64,000 nt of DNA from Marinobacter koreensis (GTDB lineage: Bacteria; Pseudomonadota; Gammaproteobacteria; Pseudomonadales; Oleiphilaceae): contig NZ_JAKZAJ010000003.1 of the NCBI RefSeq assembly GCF_023156285.1, positions 248,001 through 312,000 on the forward strand, in the 5' to 3' direction. Below the pieces are notes generated by a model. The model had not been told where the DNA came from and did no database searches. It saw only the letters and a list, made by a program, of their open reading frames with translations. Each line of letters starts with the position of its first letter. The stretch's first letter is position 1. Positions 54,634-63,192 of this stretch are shown piece after piece. The translations under genes were made by a program, and so were the position numbers.

Positions 54634-54665
54634 AAAAAAACGCCCGGCCAGGGCCGGGCGCTTTT
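54634..54665. terminator. Bidirectional terminator between the MshEN gene and flgN
   Basis: A-run, perfect 9-base stem CGCCCGGCC / GGCCGGGCG with loop AG, then CTTTTC. It lies between the two converging genes. Confidence 0.88.
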
Positions 54666-54689
54666 CAGGATTGATCGCAAGCCTGCTGG

Positions 54690-55160
54690 TCAGGCGCTGG
54701 CGAGAATGCTGCGGTTATTCATGCCGGTCTGTTCGCCCTTTGATCCGTAGAGCTTCTGCTGACCAGAGGTTCCCCGGAATACATCGGTCAGGCGAGCCAG
54801 ACGTTTTTGCAGATGCTGGACGACCTTGCCGTTGCCTTCATTGAGTTGGCGACAGGTCTTTAGTCTCTCACTGGCCTGTTGCCAGAGTGCGTAGGTGTCT
54901 TTCAGCCCGGCACCCAGGATGAAGCGTGAGGGCTCTCCCTGGTCTGGGCTGTAACCCATGGCAACCAACAGGTGGATTTTCTGTTTCGCGCGCTCGCGAA
55001 TGTCCATCAGGGCAGCGTTCTTCTGCTCGGTAACCGCCTGGAGCGAACGGATATCCGAGTCACCCAGAAGAGCTTTTTCCTGTTTGAGAAGCTCGGACAG
55101 CTGGTCCAGCTGCCGGACGTCTTCGGCAAGCAGAGTTTTCAGATCATCGATTGCGGCCAT
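54690..55160 (-). CDS. flgN: Flagellar export chaperone FlgN
   Basis: A 156-residue all-helical chaperone that holds the hook-filament junction proteins FlgK and FlgL before export. The long N-terminal helices (LKTLLAEDVRQLDQLSELLK, then EQKNAALMDIRERA) fit the FlgN family, and it lies 7 bases behind flgM. The pair shares the sigma-28 promoter at 55553-55579. Confidence 0.9.
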   Translation of the reverse strand: MAAIDDLKTLLAEDVRQLDQLSELLKQEKALLGDSDIRSLQAVTEQKNAALMDIRERAKQKIHLLVAMGYSPDQGEPSRFILGAGLKDTYALWQQASERLKTCRQLNEGNGKVVQHLQKRLARLTDVFRGTSGQQKLYGSKGEQTGMNNRSILASA

Positions 55161-55167
55161 AGTTCAC

Positions 55168-55494
55168 TCACCCGAAAATGCTTTGATCCATCTCAAGCAT
55201 TTTCTGGGCCAGCTTCTCCGCATCGATTTTGTAGGTGCCGTTCTCAAGCGCCGAGCGAATCTGGGCAACGCGATCATCGTCCACTTCGGGATAATCGCCA
55301 AGCTTTTCTTCCAGCTGCTTGAGGTTTTTGGCCTGGTTGCTCAGGCTCACGTTTTCACCACGGGCCTGCTCGGCCTGCGGACGTGCCTGGGCTGGCGTCG
55401 TCTGGGACTTGTTTTCCGCGTTGGAAGCCTTGTCGGCCGCCGGATTCTGGATGTTGACCTGGCCGCGTCCAATTCCGTTAAAGTCAACTGACAT
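55168..55494 (-). CDS. flgM: Anti-sigma-28 factor FlgM
   Basis: A 108-residue, largely disordered protein that blocks FliA until it is secreted through the finished hook-basal body. The N-terminus is polar and Gln/Ala-rich, and the conserved FliA-binding C-terminus is VDDDRVAQIRSALENGTYKI. Transcribed with flgN from a sigma-28 promoter, giving autoregulation. A GCGCCC / GGGCGC hairpin in its leader (55516-55531) lies just before the ribosome site. Confidence 0.92.
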   Translation of the reverse strand: MSVDFNGIGRGQVNIQNPAADKASNAENKSQTTPAQARPQAEQARGENVSLSNQAKNLKQLEEKLGDYPEVDDDRVAQIRSALENGTYKIDAEKLAQKMLEMDQSIFG

Positions 55495-55552
55495 ATCGGT
55501 ACCTGCTACTTTTGTGCGCCCTGCCGGGCGCGGACTCGAGTTTCTGGTTTGG

Positions 55553-55579
55553 TTAACGGCATGGGAGCCGGAAACTTTA
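55553..55579 (-). promoter_or_regulatory. Sigma-28 (FliA) promoter of flgMN
   Basis: Minus-strand TAAAGTTT (55572-55579), 11 bases, GCCGTTAA (55553-55560). This matches the FliA consensus TAAAGTTT-N11-GCCGATAA at all but one position. It is in the flgA-flgM gap, so flgMN has its own promoter. Confidence 0.88.
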
Positions 55580-55695
55580 ATCCTTGAGCGGATTTTTTAT
55601 TAACATCTGTTTACATTCCCGGTTTCGGCCCGGATCGGGCCGGCCGGGCTTTGCCGCGGCGGCAATCAATTGCCGCTGGTGGCTGGGCTGAGCGG

Positions 55696-56397
55696 CTACA
55701 TGGGGACTTCAACCCGGCCCGGACCGACGACATTGGCCTTTATGGTTCGCGATGAGCGCAGATTTTCCACAAGAACCTGTTCACCGATGGCGGCGTCCGC
55801 AAGCGCTTTGCCGCGGGAAGTGACTGAAAATGATCCGCTTTTGGCAACGATGATAACATGATCGCCCCGGGAAACGGCGTTCGGTGCTTCAAGAAGGTCC
55901 GGAGTGACAGGCGAGCCGGCATTAATGGGACGGCGCACGACCATGCCGGCAACGTCGCTGATTTCTTTGACAAAGCCCCGGCGGCTGTCATTCAGGGTGA
56001 TTGTGGCGACGTGCACCATACTCTTTTGCATTCGTTCGCCGCGTGCGATGGCACGGCTTGCGACAACAGCGGGCCCCTCAATGCTGACGGAGGGGGTCGT
56101 GTACATCCGCCAGGGCCTGGAACCGTTGCAGGATACCTGAAGGGATGGCCGGGGACTTTCCCACGGGTCCCCGGTAAAGGACACCTCGGGTTCGGAGCTG
56201 CAGGGTGCCAGGGCCAGCCGGCTATCGATGTCCGAGGGCTCAAAGGTGACCTTATAGCCTTTTTCCGACTGGTCTTCTGCAAACTGCTCCAGGAAGGCCG
56301 CAGTGGCCGCCCGGATCTGTGTTGCCGTGGTCCGCGGTTGTTCGGCCCAGACGGGGGTCGACATAAGCAGTATCAAAGCCAAAATGGTGGTGCGCAT
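55696..56397 (-). CDS. flgA: Flagellar basal body P-ring assembly chaperone FlgA
   Basis: A 233-residue periplasmic protein helping FlgI form the P ring. It has a signal peptide (TTILALILLMSTPVWA) and a C-terminal SAF/beta-clip domain (about 110-232, ASRAIARGERM to VVGPGRVEV). The conserved MVVRRPINAGSPVTPDLLE block supports FlgA. It is divergent from cheV. Its own promoter is not obvious. The flgA-flgM-flgN order beside cheV-cheR also occurs in Pseudomonas. Confidence 0.93.
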   Translation of the reverse strand: MRTTILALILLMSTPVWAEQPRTTATQIRAATAAFLEQFAEDQSEKGYKVTFEPSDIDSRLALAPCSSEPEVSFTGDPWESPRPSLQVSCNGSRPWRMYTTPSVSIEGPAVVASRAIARGERMQKSMVHVATITLNDSRRGFVKEISDVAGMVVRRPINAGSPVTPDLLEAPNAVSRGDHVIIVAKSGSFSVTSRGKALADAAIGEQVLVENLRSSRTIKANVVGPGRVEVPM

Positions 56398-56451
56398 GGG
56401 CGTCAGTTTGTCCTATGCTGTAACCGTTGGCGCGAAACCGCGGATTTCCTC

Positions 56452-56478
56452 TAAAAATTCGTGGTTTTCGGCCGTTAA
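56452..56478 (+). promoter_or_regulatory. Sigma-28 (FliA) promoter of cheV-cheR
   Basis: TAAAAATT (56452-56459), 11 bases, GCCGTTAA (56471-56478). It has the same -10 octamer as the flgMN promoter. It lies about 110 bases before the cheV start. Confidence 0.8.
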
Positions 56479-56586
56479 ATAAGTGCAAGACAGGCAAGAC
56501 GTCATGAATCCGTCGTTTCGCCATGGTAAGCGAATCAGACGCAAGATATATGCCGGTATTTTATCGGCCAGCCAGGAGATCGACAG

Positions 56587-57516
56587 ATGGCAGGGGTATT
56601 GGACAGTGTCAACCAGCGCACACAACTGGTGGGGCAGAACCGACTGGAGCTTCTGCTGTTCCGTTTGCGGGGGCGCCAGACCTACGGCATCAATGTATTC
56701 AAGGTCAAAGAAGTGCTCCAGTGCCCGAAGTTGTCGTCCATACCGCAGAGTCGAAGTGTCGTTCGAGGGGTATCCAATATCCGCGGCGAAACTATCCCCA
56801 TTATCGACCTGAGCATGGCCATTGGTCTGCCGGGGATTCCCGCCGAAAGCCTGCCCACCAGCTTCGTGATCATTACGGAATACAACCGGAAAACCCAGGG
56901 GTTCCTGGTGACGGGTGTGGACCGCATCATGAATATGAATTGGGAGGAGATTTTGCCACCTCCCAAGGGGACGGGGCGTGACGTCTATCTGACGGCAGTC
57001 ACCAAAGTCGACGACAAGCTGATCGAGATCATCGATGTCGAGAAGATCCTTTCTGAATTTTCCCCGCTTGGTGAGGATGTCACCGAAGCTGTGCTTCAGA
57101 AGAGCGCCGATCGGGTCCCGGGACATTTGCCGGTTCTGGTGGTGGATGACTCGGTTGTGGCGCGTCGACAGATTGAGCGGTGCCTGACTGCCATCGGGAT
57201 GGAGGTTGTCCTTAAAAATGATGGCAAGCAGGCGCTGGACTACCTGAAAAGTCTCACCGCAGACGGGTCCAAGGCCAACGACCATCTGGCGATGATTATT
57301 TCCGATGTGGAAATGCCGGAAATGGATGGCTATACGCTGGTCACCAGAATCAAGGAAGATCCTGCTTTGAGTGATATGTTTATCATGCTACACACGTCCC
57401 TTAGCGGCGTCTTCAACCAGGCGATGGTAAAGAAAGTCGGTGCAGATGATTTTATGGCAAAGTTCAGCCCGGATGAGTTGGCAGAGCGGGTCATGGAGAT
57501 CATTGATCGGGCATAA
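56587..57516 (+). CDS. cheV: Chemotaxis coupling protein CheV
   Basis: A 309-residue fusion of a CheW-like coupling domain (about 15-165, RLELLLFRLRGRQTYGINVF) and a CheY-like receiver domain (about 178-305). In the receiver, PVLVVDDSVVARRQIERC holds the acidic pair and ISDVEMPEMDGY holds the phospho-acceptor Asp. It links chemoreceptors to CheA and tunes signalling when phosphorylated. cheR follows after 42 bases. Confidence 0.95.
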   Translation: MAGVLDSVNQRTQLVGQNRLELLLFRLRGRQTYGINVFKVKEVLQCPKLSSIPQSRSVVRGVSNIRGETIPIIDLSMAIGLPGIPAESLPTSFVIITEYNRKTQGFLVTGVDRIMNMNWEEILPPPKGTGRDVYLTAVTKVDDKLIEIIDVEKILSEFSPLGEDVTEAVLQKSADRVPGHLPVLVVDDSVVARRQIERCLTAIGMEVVLKNDGKQALDYLKSLTADGSKANDHLAMIISDVEMPEMDGYTLVTRIKEDPALSDMFIMLHTSLSGVFNQAMVKKVGADDFMAKFSPDELAERVMEIIDRA

Positions 57517-57558
57517 TGGCGCCCTGACGCCCACAGTTTCACTGACCATAGAGAACCA

Positions 57559-58386
57559 ATGAAAGCGGAAATAACGCCACAGGAATACGAGGCATTCAAG
57601 GCATTCCTGCAGGACGCGTGCGGCATTTTGCTGGGTGACAACAAGCAGTACCTTGTAAAAAGCCGTCTTCGCCGAATCCTCGAGGAAAACAATCTGAACT
57701 CGCTGGGAGAGCTGTTGGAACGGCTCAAACGATTCGGACGGAGTGGCCTCAAGGAAACTGTCATTGATGCGATGACAACGAACGAAACGCTTTGGTTCCG
57801 GGACAATCATCCCTTCCGGATTCTGCAGGAAAAGTTGCTGCCTGAAATGGCGGAGCGTTGCTCTGCCCAGCCGCTGAGAATCTGGTCGGCGGCCTGTTCG
57901 ACGGGGCAGGAGCCATACTCCATTGCCATGATTGTCGAGGAGTTTCGCCGGTTAAAGCCGGGCAAACTCAGGGACGTACGAATCACTGCCACAGATATCT
58001 CCAAAAGTGTGTTGGAGGTTGCCCGTCGTGGGGAGTACGAGATGCTGGCTATTGGCCGGGGCCTCTCTCCCGAACGGCAGCGGCAGTTTTTCACACCGTC
58101 CGCGAATGGTGGCTGGCAGATCAAGCCCCAGCTCAAGACGATGGTCGAGTTCAAAGAACTAAATCTCCTGGAGCGGTACATGCTCGGCAAATTCGACATT
58201 GTGATGTGTCGGAATGTGCTGATCTACTTTTCCGCCGAGCTCAAACGGGACATCCTCACTCGAATGCACGCCGCCCTTAACCCGGGTGGCTATCTGATTC
58301 TCGGGGCGTCGGAGTCGCTGAACGGTCTGCCCGATCTTTACGAAATGGTTCAGTGTCACCCGGGTATCATCTACAGGAAAAAATAA
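57559..58386 (+). CDS. cheR: Chemoreceptor glutamate methyltransferase CheR
   Basis: A 275-residue SAM-dependent enzyme that methylates receptor glutamates. An N-terminal helical domain is followed by the catalytic domain with IWSAACSTGQEPYSIAM and the FDIVMCRNVLIYF block. The C-terminal pentapeptide-type anchor is not present. Second gene behind the cheV sigma-28 promoter. Confidence 0.95.
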   Translation: MKAEITPQEYEAFKAFLQDACGILLGDNKQYLVKSRLRRILEENNLNSLGELLERLKRFGRSGLKETVIDAMTTNETLWFRDNHPFRILQEKLLPEMAERCSAQPLRIWSAACSTGQEPYSIAMIVEEFRRLKPGKLRDVRITATDISKSVLEVARRGEYEMLAIGRGLSPERQRQFFTPSANGGWQIKPQLKTMVEFKELNLLERYMLGKFDIVMCRNVLIYFSAELKRDILTRMHAALNPGGYLILGASESLNGLPDLYEMVQCHPGIIYRKK

Positions 58387-58389
58387 TCT

Positions 58390-59595
58390 ATGCCCCTTAA
58401 CGTATGGGTTCTGGTGGCAGCCCAGGCGCTGGCCATGTGCACCGCGCCATTCATTATCGTGATAGGGAGCATTCAGGGAAGGGCGCTTGCCTCCGCTCCA
58501 GAGTTGGCGACGCTGCCGGTAGGGCTTGTTGTCGTCGGAACGGTTCTGGCCGTCAAACCGGCGACCTGGTTGATGGAAGGCCTGGGCCGAAAGCCGGTCA
58601 TGCTGCTTGGCACCCTGATGGGGATGACCGCCGGTGGATTGGGGGTTCTGGCCTCCTGGACGGGTATATTTTCGGTGCTTTGCCTGGCGGGCATGGTGGG
58701 TGGCTTCGGACTGGCGGTGGTGCACCAATACCGGTTTGCCGCCATGGAATCTGTTGAACCCGGCCTGGCCGCCTCTGCCGCCGCTCGGGTGCTCCTGGGC
58801 GGATTGGGCGCAGCCTGGCTGGGGCCGGAAATCGCCACGCTGGGTGCCGGCCCGGATGAAACCTATCCATTTCTCTCCAGCTGGCTTGGGTTACTGGTCG
58901 TTCAGGCCTGTGCGCTGATAACGCTGTCTATCGGCTATCACTCGGGTCGCGAACGGGTTCGCGAACGACACGTCACTGGCGGTCGACCGCTGCGAGAGAT
59001 ATTGGCGTCGCCCATGGTTCTGGCTGCGATTGGCGCTGCAGCCATCGGGTACGCGGTGATGAGCTTTGTGATGACGGCGACACCGCTGAGTATGACCGAG
59101 ATGGCCGGTCATAGCCTGGATGACGCAAAGCGGGTCATACAGTTGCATATTGTGGCCATGTATCTCCCTTCGCTGGTCAGCGGTTGGGTGACACGGGTCA
59201 TCGGCCTTCCGCGAATGATGATTCTGGGGCTACTGGCGTACCTCCTCTGTGTCATTCTGGCGGCTTCTGGCATCAGTTTTCATCATTACCTCTGGGCCCT
59301 TTTGTTGCTCGGAATTGGCTGGAATTTTCTCTTTGTGGGCGGGACGGCGTTGCTGCCCCGGGGGTACCGTGATCATGAGCGGTTCCGGGTACAGGGCCTC
59401 AACGACATGCTGGTGTTCGGGTCACAGGCGACGGCGTCGTTGTCAGCCGGGGCGGTCTTTGCGTGGCTCGGATGGTCCGGCCTGGTTATGGTTGCGGTCC
59501 CGTTCCTTGTGATTCAGCTGGCCCTTGTCCTGAGGTGGCTTGCCAGGGATCGGGCCTTAAAAACATTGGAACCGGGAGGCGCAGATGCAGATTGA
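58390..59595 (+). CDS. Major facilitator superfamily transporter
   Basis: A 401-residue membrane protein with about 12 hydrophobic segments. The MFS loop motif appears as MEGLGRKPVMLLGTLMG between helices 2 and 3. A central polar loop (SGRERVRERHVTGGRPLRE) divides the halves. The substrate cannot be told. It starts 3 bases behind cheR and overlaps the flavin reductase gene by 11 bases, so it may be read through from the chemotaxis promoter. Confidence 0.9.
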   Translation: MPLNVWVLVAAQALAMCTAPFIIVIGSIQGRALASAPELATLPVGLVVVGTVLAVKPATWLMEGLGRKPVMLLGTLMGMTAGGLGVLASWTGIFSVLCLAGMVGGFGLAVVHQYRFAAMESVEPGLAASAAARVLLGGLGAAWLGPEIATLGAGPDETYPFLSSWLGLLVVQACALITLSIGYHSGRERVRERHVTGGRPLREILASPMVLAAIGAAAIGYAVMSFVMTATPLSMTEMAGHSLDDAKRVIQLHIVAMYLPSLVSGWVTRVIGLPRMMILGLLAYLLCVILAASGISFHHYLWALLLLGIGWNFLFVGGTALLPRGYRDHERFRVQGLNDMLVFGSQATASLSAGAVFAWLGWSGLVMVAVPFLVIQLALVLRWLARDRALKTLEPGGADAD

Positions 59596-60202
59596 ATTCG
59601 ACGGTATGGACCCGAAAGATGTCTACCATATCCTGACGCAGACAGTGATTCCGCGCCCCGTGGCGTGGGTTCTCAGCGAAAATCCCGACGGGGACTACAA
59701 CCTTGCCCCATTTTCGTTTTTTACTCCGATTACCAGCAATCCGCCCCTGTTGATGTTTTCTGTGGGCAGGAAGCCGACTGACGGATCGTTCAAGGATACC
59801 CGGGTGAATATTGAGGCCCGTGGCCATTTCGTGGTCCACATTGCCCACCGGGAGCTCGCCGGTGCCATGACAGAAACTGCTCGAACCTTGCCCCATGGCG
59901 AGTCCGAGCTGACCAATCTCGATCTGCAACTGGAGGACTTCGAGGGCTCCCCGTTACCCAGGCTCAGGGACTGTCGCGTCGCCTTTGCCTGCGAGCTTTA
60001 TGACATCAAGGAGATCGGCCCCGGCCCCCAGTCACTGGTCTTCGGGAAGATTAACGGCATCTACGTTGCCGATGAGGTTACAAAGCAGGATGAAAAAGGC
60101 CGGTTGCGGTTCGACGGTTCGGCTATCGACCCGGTGGGGCGGCTTGGCGGTAGTGAGTATGTCACCTTCGGGGAAGTGCTGAAGATTCCCCGCCCGTCCT
60201 GA
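59585..60202 (+). CDS. Flavin reductase family protein
   Basis: A 205-residue protein of the FMN-binding split-barrel flavin reductase family (DIM6/NTAB type). Typical blocks are VIPRPVAWVLSENPDG, NLAPFSFFTPITSNPP and GHFVVHIAHREL. It probably binds FMN; the physiological partner is unknown. It overlaps the end of the MFS gene by 11 bases and is followed by the NhaR-type gene after 22 bases. Confidence 0.88.
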   Translation: MQIEFDGMDPKDVYHILTQTVIPRPVAWVLSENPDGDYNLAPFSFFTPITSNPPLLMFSVGRKPTDGSFKDTRVNIEARGHFVVHIAHRELAGAMTETARTLPHGESELTNLDLQLEDFEGSPLPRLRDCRVAFACELYDIKEIGPGPQSLVFGKINGIYVADEVTKQDEKGRLRFDGSAIDPVGRLGGSEYVTFGEVLKIPRPS

Positions 60203-60224
60203 GACTCGACAGGGAGCGTCAATC

Positions 60225-61139
60225 ATGGACCAGCTCAACCTTCGCCATCTTTACTATTTCTGGGTGATCAGCCGCGAGGGTTCGATAGCCCGGGCCAGCG
60301 AGGTATTGGAGCTGGCCCCTCAGACCCTGAGTGGACAGCTCGCCACCTTTGAATCCTCTGTCGGTGGCCGCCTGTTTCTTCGGGAGCGGCGCAAATTGAT
60401 ACTCACGGATCTCGGGCGGTTGATCCGGGGATATGCGGACGACATCTTCGAGCTGACCGGGGAACTCACCGATACGCTCAGACTGTCCGAATCAGACCGG
60501 CCAATTACGCTGTACGCCGGTGTTTCGGCCTCGATCCACAAACTGTTTGCCTATTACCTCCTGCAACCGGCGATGGCCCTTCCACGTCCCATGCAGCTGG
60601 AGTGCCGCACAGGACGTACCGAGGATCTGATCCTCAACCTGAAGCGCAAGGAACTGGACGTCGTTCTGGCGGACCGGGTCCCTGACATCGACACCTACGG
60701 GCCGTTTACCGTGCACCCCCTGGCAGAATCCAGCATCAGCCTGTTTGCCGCCCCGTCGATTGCCCGGGCCCTACGTGGGGGGTTCCCCGGGTCCCTTAAA
60801 GGGCAGCCCCTGCTGGCCAATGCCACGGATGCCCCTTATTTTACCCGCCTCATGAACTGGCTCTCGCTCCAGGGAGTGCGTATGAGGTTGGTCGCCCGCG
60901 TAGAGGACAGCGCACTGATCAAGGTGTTCGGTCGCCAGGGTTTTGGCGTATTCGCGGCGCCGTCTGTCATTCGCGATGAGGTGTGCCGGCAGTACGAAGT
61001 GGAGGAGATCGGAAAAATCGAGGAGGTGCAGGACGAGATGTTTGCCATCACCAGGGGACGAAAGCTTGCCCATGAGGGTGTTCGGGCCATCTGCACCACG
61101 CCGGCGGATTTCCGGATGTTCGATTCTGGCATCGAATAA
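60225..61139 (+). CDS. LysR-type regulator, NhaR-like
   Basis: A 304-residue regulator. The N-terminal helix-turn-helix (about 5-65, LNLRHLYYFWVISREGSIAR) has the LRHLYYFW start typical of NhaR, the activator of sodium/proton antiporter genes. The substrate-binding-like domain follows (about 90-300). NhaR also has other targets in E. coli. No nhaA gene is in the window, and the upstream MFS and flavin reductase genes are candidate neighbours in function only. Confidence 0.87.
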   Translation: MDQLNLRHLYYFWVISREGSIARASEVLELAPQTLSGQLATFESSVGGRLFLRERRKLILTDLGRLIRGYADDIFELTGELTDTLRLSESDRPITLYAGVSASIHKLFAYYLLQPAMALPRPMQLECRTGRTEDLILNLKRKELDVVLADRVPDIDTYGPFTVHPLAESSISLFAAPSIARALRGGFPGSLKGQPLLANATDAPYFTRLMNWLSLQGVRMRLVARVEDSALIKVFGRQGFGVFAAPSVIRDEVCRQYEVEEIGKIEEVQDEMFAITRGRKLAHEGVRAICTTPADFRMFDSGIE

Positions 61140-61233
61140 TTCGACCCTTTTGGATTATAAAAGCTGATTTTATCGATCCGGGTTTGGCGTCAGAATCGGA
61201 GACAAGTCAGGAAGCGCTCGAAGGAGAGTAGCC

Positions 61234-61599
61234 ATGAAGACGATCCATAAATTTCGCCTCGAATCGGGTAAAGAACCGACCGTTCTGCACCTCAAGGACG
61301 GCTACCGGGTGGTACGTTGCGAGTACATTGTTCCCCACAAGGCGGTTTACCTCTGGGTTGAACAGCCGCTGAATGTGGAGACCCCGACTGTCGTAAGCCA
61401 GTTCCGTGTGGCCATGTCCGGGGAACCCGTGCCGGACCATTATGAATACCTGGATACCGCACTGGACCCGTTCGGACCGGAGGCATTCCATGTCTTTGCG
61501 GTGCCCGAAGCGGAAAACCTCCGCTTCAATCCGGCGGTCAATGAGGAGAGCAACCATCAGGCAAACCAGTCGGCCTGGACGAGTACTGCCATTTCATGA
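61234..61599 (+). CDS. Small conserved protein of unknown function (possibly DUF7352)
   Basis: A 121-residue soluble protein starting MKTIHKFRLESGKEPTVLHL. It has an AAGGAGAG ribosome site before the ATG. The beta-rich N-terminal half resembles small proteins I recall as DUF7352, but I am not certain. There is no signal or membrane segment. A good terminator follows directly. It stands alone behind the NhaR-type gene. Confidence 0.7.
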   Translation: MKTIHKFRLESGKEPTVLHLKDGYRVVRCEYIVPHKAVYLWVEQPLNVETPTVVSQFRVAMSGEPVPDHYEYLDTALDPFGPEAFHVFAVPEAENLRFNPAVNEESNHQANQSAWTSTAIS

Positions 61600-61603
61600 A
61601 ACG

Positions 61604-61625
61604 GGGGCCCAAGAGGCCCCTTTTT
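61604..61625 (+). terminator. Rho-independent terminator
   Basis: Stem GGGGCC / GGCCCC with loop CAAGA, then TTTTT, directly after the small conserved gene and at the end of the converging cupin gene. Confidence 0.85.
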
Positions 61626-62290
61626 CATGCCGGGCCGGACGTCAGTGGCAGGTGGCCGGTCTTGACCCAGATAACCGTTTCCTGATCGACGAAAGGGTGG
61701 TGCTGGCTGAGATGGGGGCTACGAATCCAGGTACCTTCAGGATATCGGCCCAGCTCATCGCAGAACTCACCTGACAGCACAAAGATTTCTTCCCCTCCGA
61801 AATGGCGGTGAGGCTGGAAAACCTCATTTGCCGGCCACTTCACCAACGCTACATGCTCGTGCTCGAACTCGTGGAGGGGCATGACCTGCAGCCCACCAAT
61901 GCCCGGAAGCCATTCCGCCTCACGGGTGTTGATTCTGACCGTGGCTGAATCGCGGGGATCAAACTGATGCAATTTCACCAGTAGTGTGCAACCGGGTTCG
62001 CTGAACGGTGCGTGGCCGCTGCCCGGTGGGTTACGGATATAGGTGCCTGCGGGATAGTCGCCGGTTTCGTCTGAAAAGATACCCTCCAGCACCAGAATCT
62101 CCTCTCCCAGGGGATGTTCGTGCCGTTTGAACGAAGCGCCCGGCTCATACCGGACAATGCTGGTCGCATGTCCCCGTTCCGCTTCTTCACGGGCCAGGGG
62201 TTTTCTTTCCACGCCTGCAGCCGGGCTGGGAGCCCATTCCATATCGTTTGTTCTGATAACAACGCGTTGGGAGAAATCCATATTGAGCAT
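61625..62290 (-). CDS. Tandem ChrR-type cupin protein
   Basis: A 221-residue protein of two ChrR-like cupin domains (about 10-110 and 120-215). Metal-ligand motifs are visible in both: FKRHEHPLGEEILVLEG and FQPHRHFGGEEIFVLSG. It lacks the N-terminal zinc anti-sigma domain of ChrR and no ECF sigma gene is nearby, so it is not an anti-sigma factor by sequence. A detoxifying or sensing role is possible. Same strand as the downstream-facing isochorismatase gene, 74 bases apart. Confidence 0.88.
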   Translation of the reverse strand: MLNMDFSQRVVIRTNDMEWAPSPAAGVERKPLAREEAERGHATSIVRYEPGASFKRHEHPLGEEILVLEGIFSDETGDYPAGTYIRNPPGSGHAPFSEPGCTLLVKLHQFDPRDSATVRINTREAEWLPGIGGLQVMPLHEFEHEHVALVKWPANEVFQPHRHFGGEEIFVLSGEFCDELGRYPEGTWIRSPHLSQHHPFVDQETVIWVKTGHLPLTSGPA

Positions 62291-62364
62291 AAAACACCTC
62301 GGCCTGCGGGAAGTCGAACATGTACGTCGGTGATCCGGTCATGGATGACGGTCAGGAATCGGAT

Positions 62365-62895
62365 CTATTTGATCAACCCCTGAACGTCACGGAACCGGGG
62401 GTGCTCACAGTTACGCATCCATTCGAAGGCGACCATCTCGACGGTGACCAGCCGGGCGCCACTCTCGCTGAGCCGATCAAGTGCCACATCCCGGTCAAAA
62501 TCGCTTCGCGATCCGGTCGCATCCGCCACGACCCAGACTTTGTACCCCGCATCCAGCAGGCTGAGTGCGGTCTGCATCATGCAGACGTGAGCCTCGCAGC
62601 CGCCAATGACTATATGCTGGCGACCTTCCGGAAGCTGGTCAATGAGTCCGTCCGGACAGGCGTCAAAATGGGTTTTTGATATTTCCTGCTCCAGCAGTTC
62701 TGCGACGCTCGGTACCGTTTTGCCCAATTTTTCAGGCAGCTGTACGGTTCCCAGTGAGGGAACGCCGAGAAGTCCGGCGATGGTCGCAAGCGTCGTACAG
62801 CGATCGACGACGTGCCCTCCGTCGCTGATCGCTGGCATCAGTTTTTCCTGAAGGTCGATCAGGATCAGAACGGATTGCTCGGCTTTCATAAGCAT
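62365..62895 (-). CDS. Isochorismatase-fold hydrolase (YcaC-like)
   Basis: A 176-residue cysteine hydrolase. The catalytic triad is visible as Asp14 (LILIDLQEKL), Lys74 (EISKTHFDAC) and Cys105 (GGCEAHVCMMQTAL). The substrate is unknown; YcaC-like members are often called nicotinamidase-related or simply hydrolases. GGGAG precedes the ATG at 62895. It is probably transcribed with the cupin gene. Confidence 0.9.
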   Translation of the reverse strand: MLMKAEQSVLILIDLQEKLMPAISDGGHVVDRCTTLATIAGLLGVPSLGTVQLPEKLGKTVPSVAELLEQEISKTHFDACPDGLIDQLPEGRQHIVIGGCEAHVCMMQTALSLLDAGYKVWVVADATGSRSDFDRDVALDRLSESGARLVTVEMVAFEWMRNCEHPRFRDVQGLIK

Positions 62896-63019
62896 TGGTA
62901 GTCTCCCGCTGCGTGGACATTCATCTGGGTGGGGGCGATGCCATTGTACTCGATCTGTTTAATCGATAATCACGTTCTGGCCAGGACGCAATTTTTTGCG
63001 GGTATTTCGCCAGAGGGTG

Positions 63020-63048
63020 TTGCCAAGAGCCTGAAAAAGCATTAGAGT
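63020..63048 (+). promoter_or_regulatory. Sigma-70 promoter of tRNA-Ser
   Basis: TTGCCA (63020-63025), 17 bases, TAGAGT (63043-63048), followed by a GCGCCC discriminator typical for stable RNA. Confidence 0.65.
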
Positions 63049-63096
63049 TTGCGCCCTCAAATGAGCGACGACATCGCTGATTTGAAACAGTTTATT

Positions 63097-63187
63097 GGAG
63101 AGGTGGCCGAGTGGCTGAAGGCGCACGCCTGGAAAGTGTGTATACGTTAATAGCGTATCGAGGGTTCGAATCCCTCCCTCTCCGCCA
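63097..63187 (+). tRNA. tRNA-Ser (anticodon GGA)
   Basis: A 91-base tRNA with the long variable arm of class II. The acceptor GGAGAGG pairs with CCTCTCC, followed by G and an encoded CCA. The anticodon loop CTGGAAA gives GGA. The T loop is TTCGAAT. Confidence 0.96.
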
Positions 63188-63192
63188 ATACG

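Noticed and set aside
56555..56570. GCCGATAA on the minus strand upstream of flgA as a sigma-28 promoter
   Set aside because: A perfect -10 octamer, but nothing like TAAAGTTT stands 11 bases before it.
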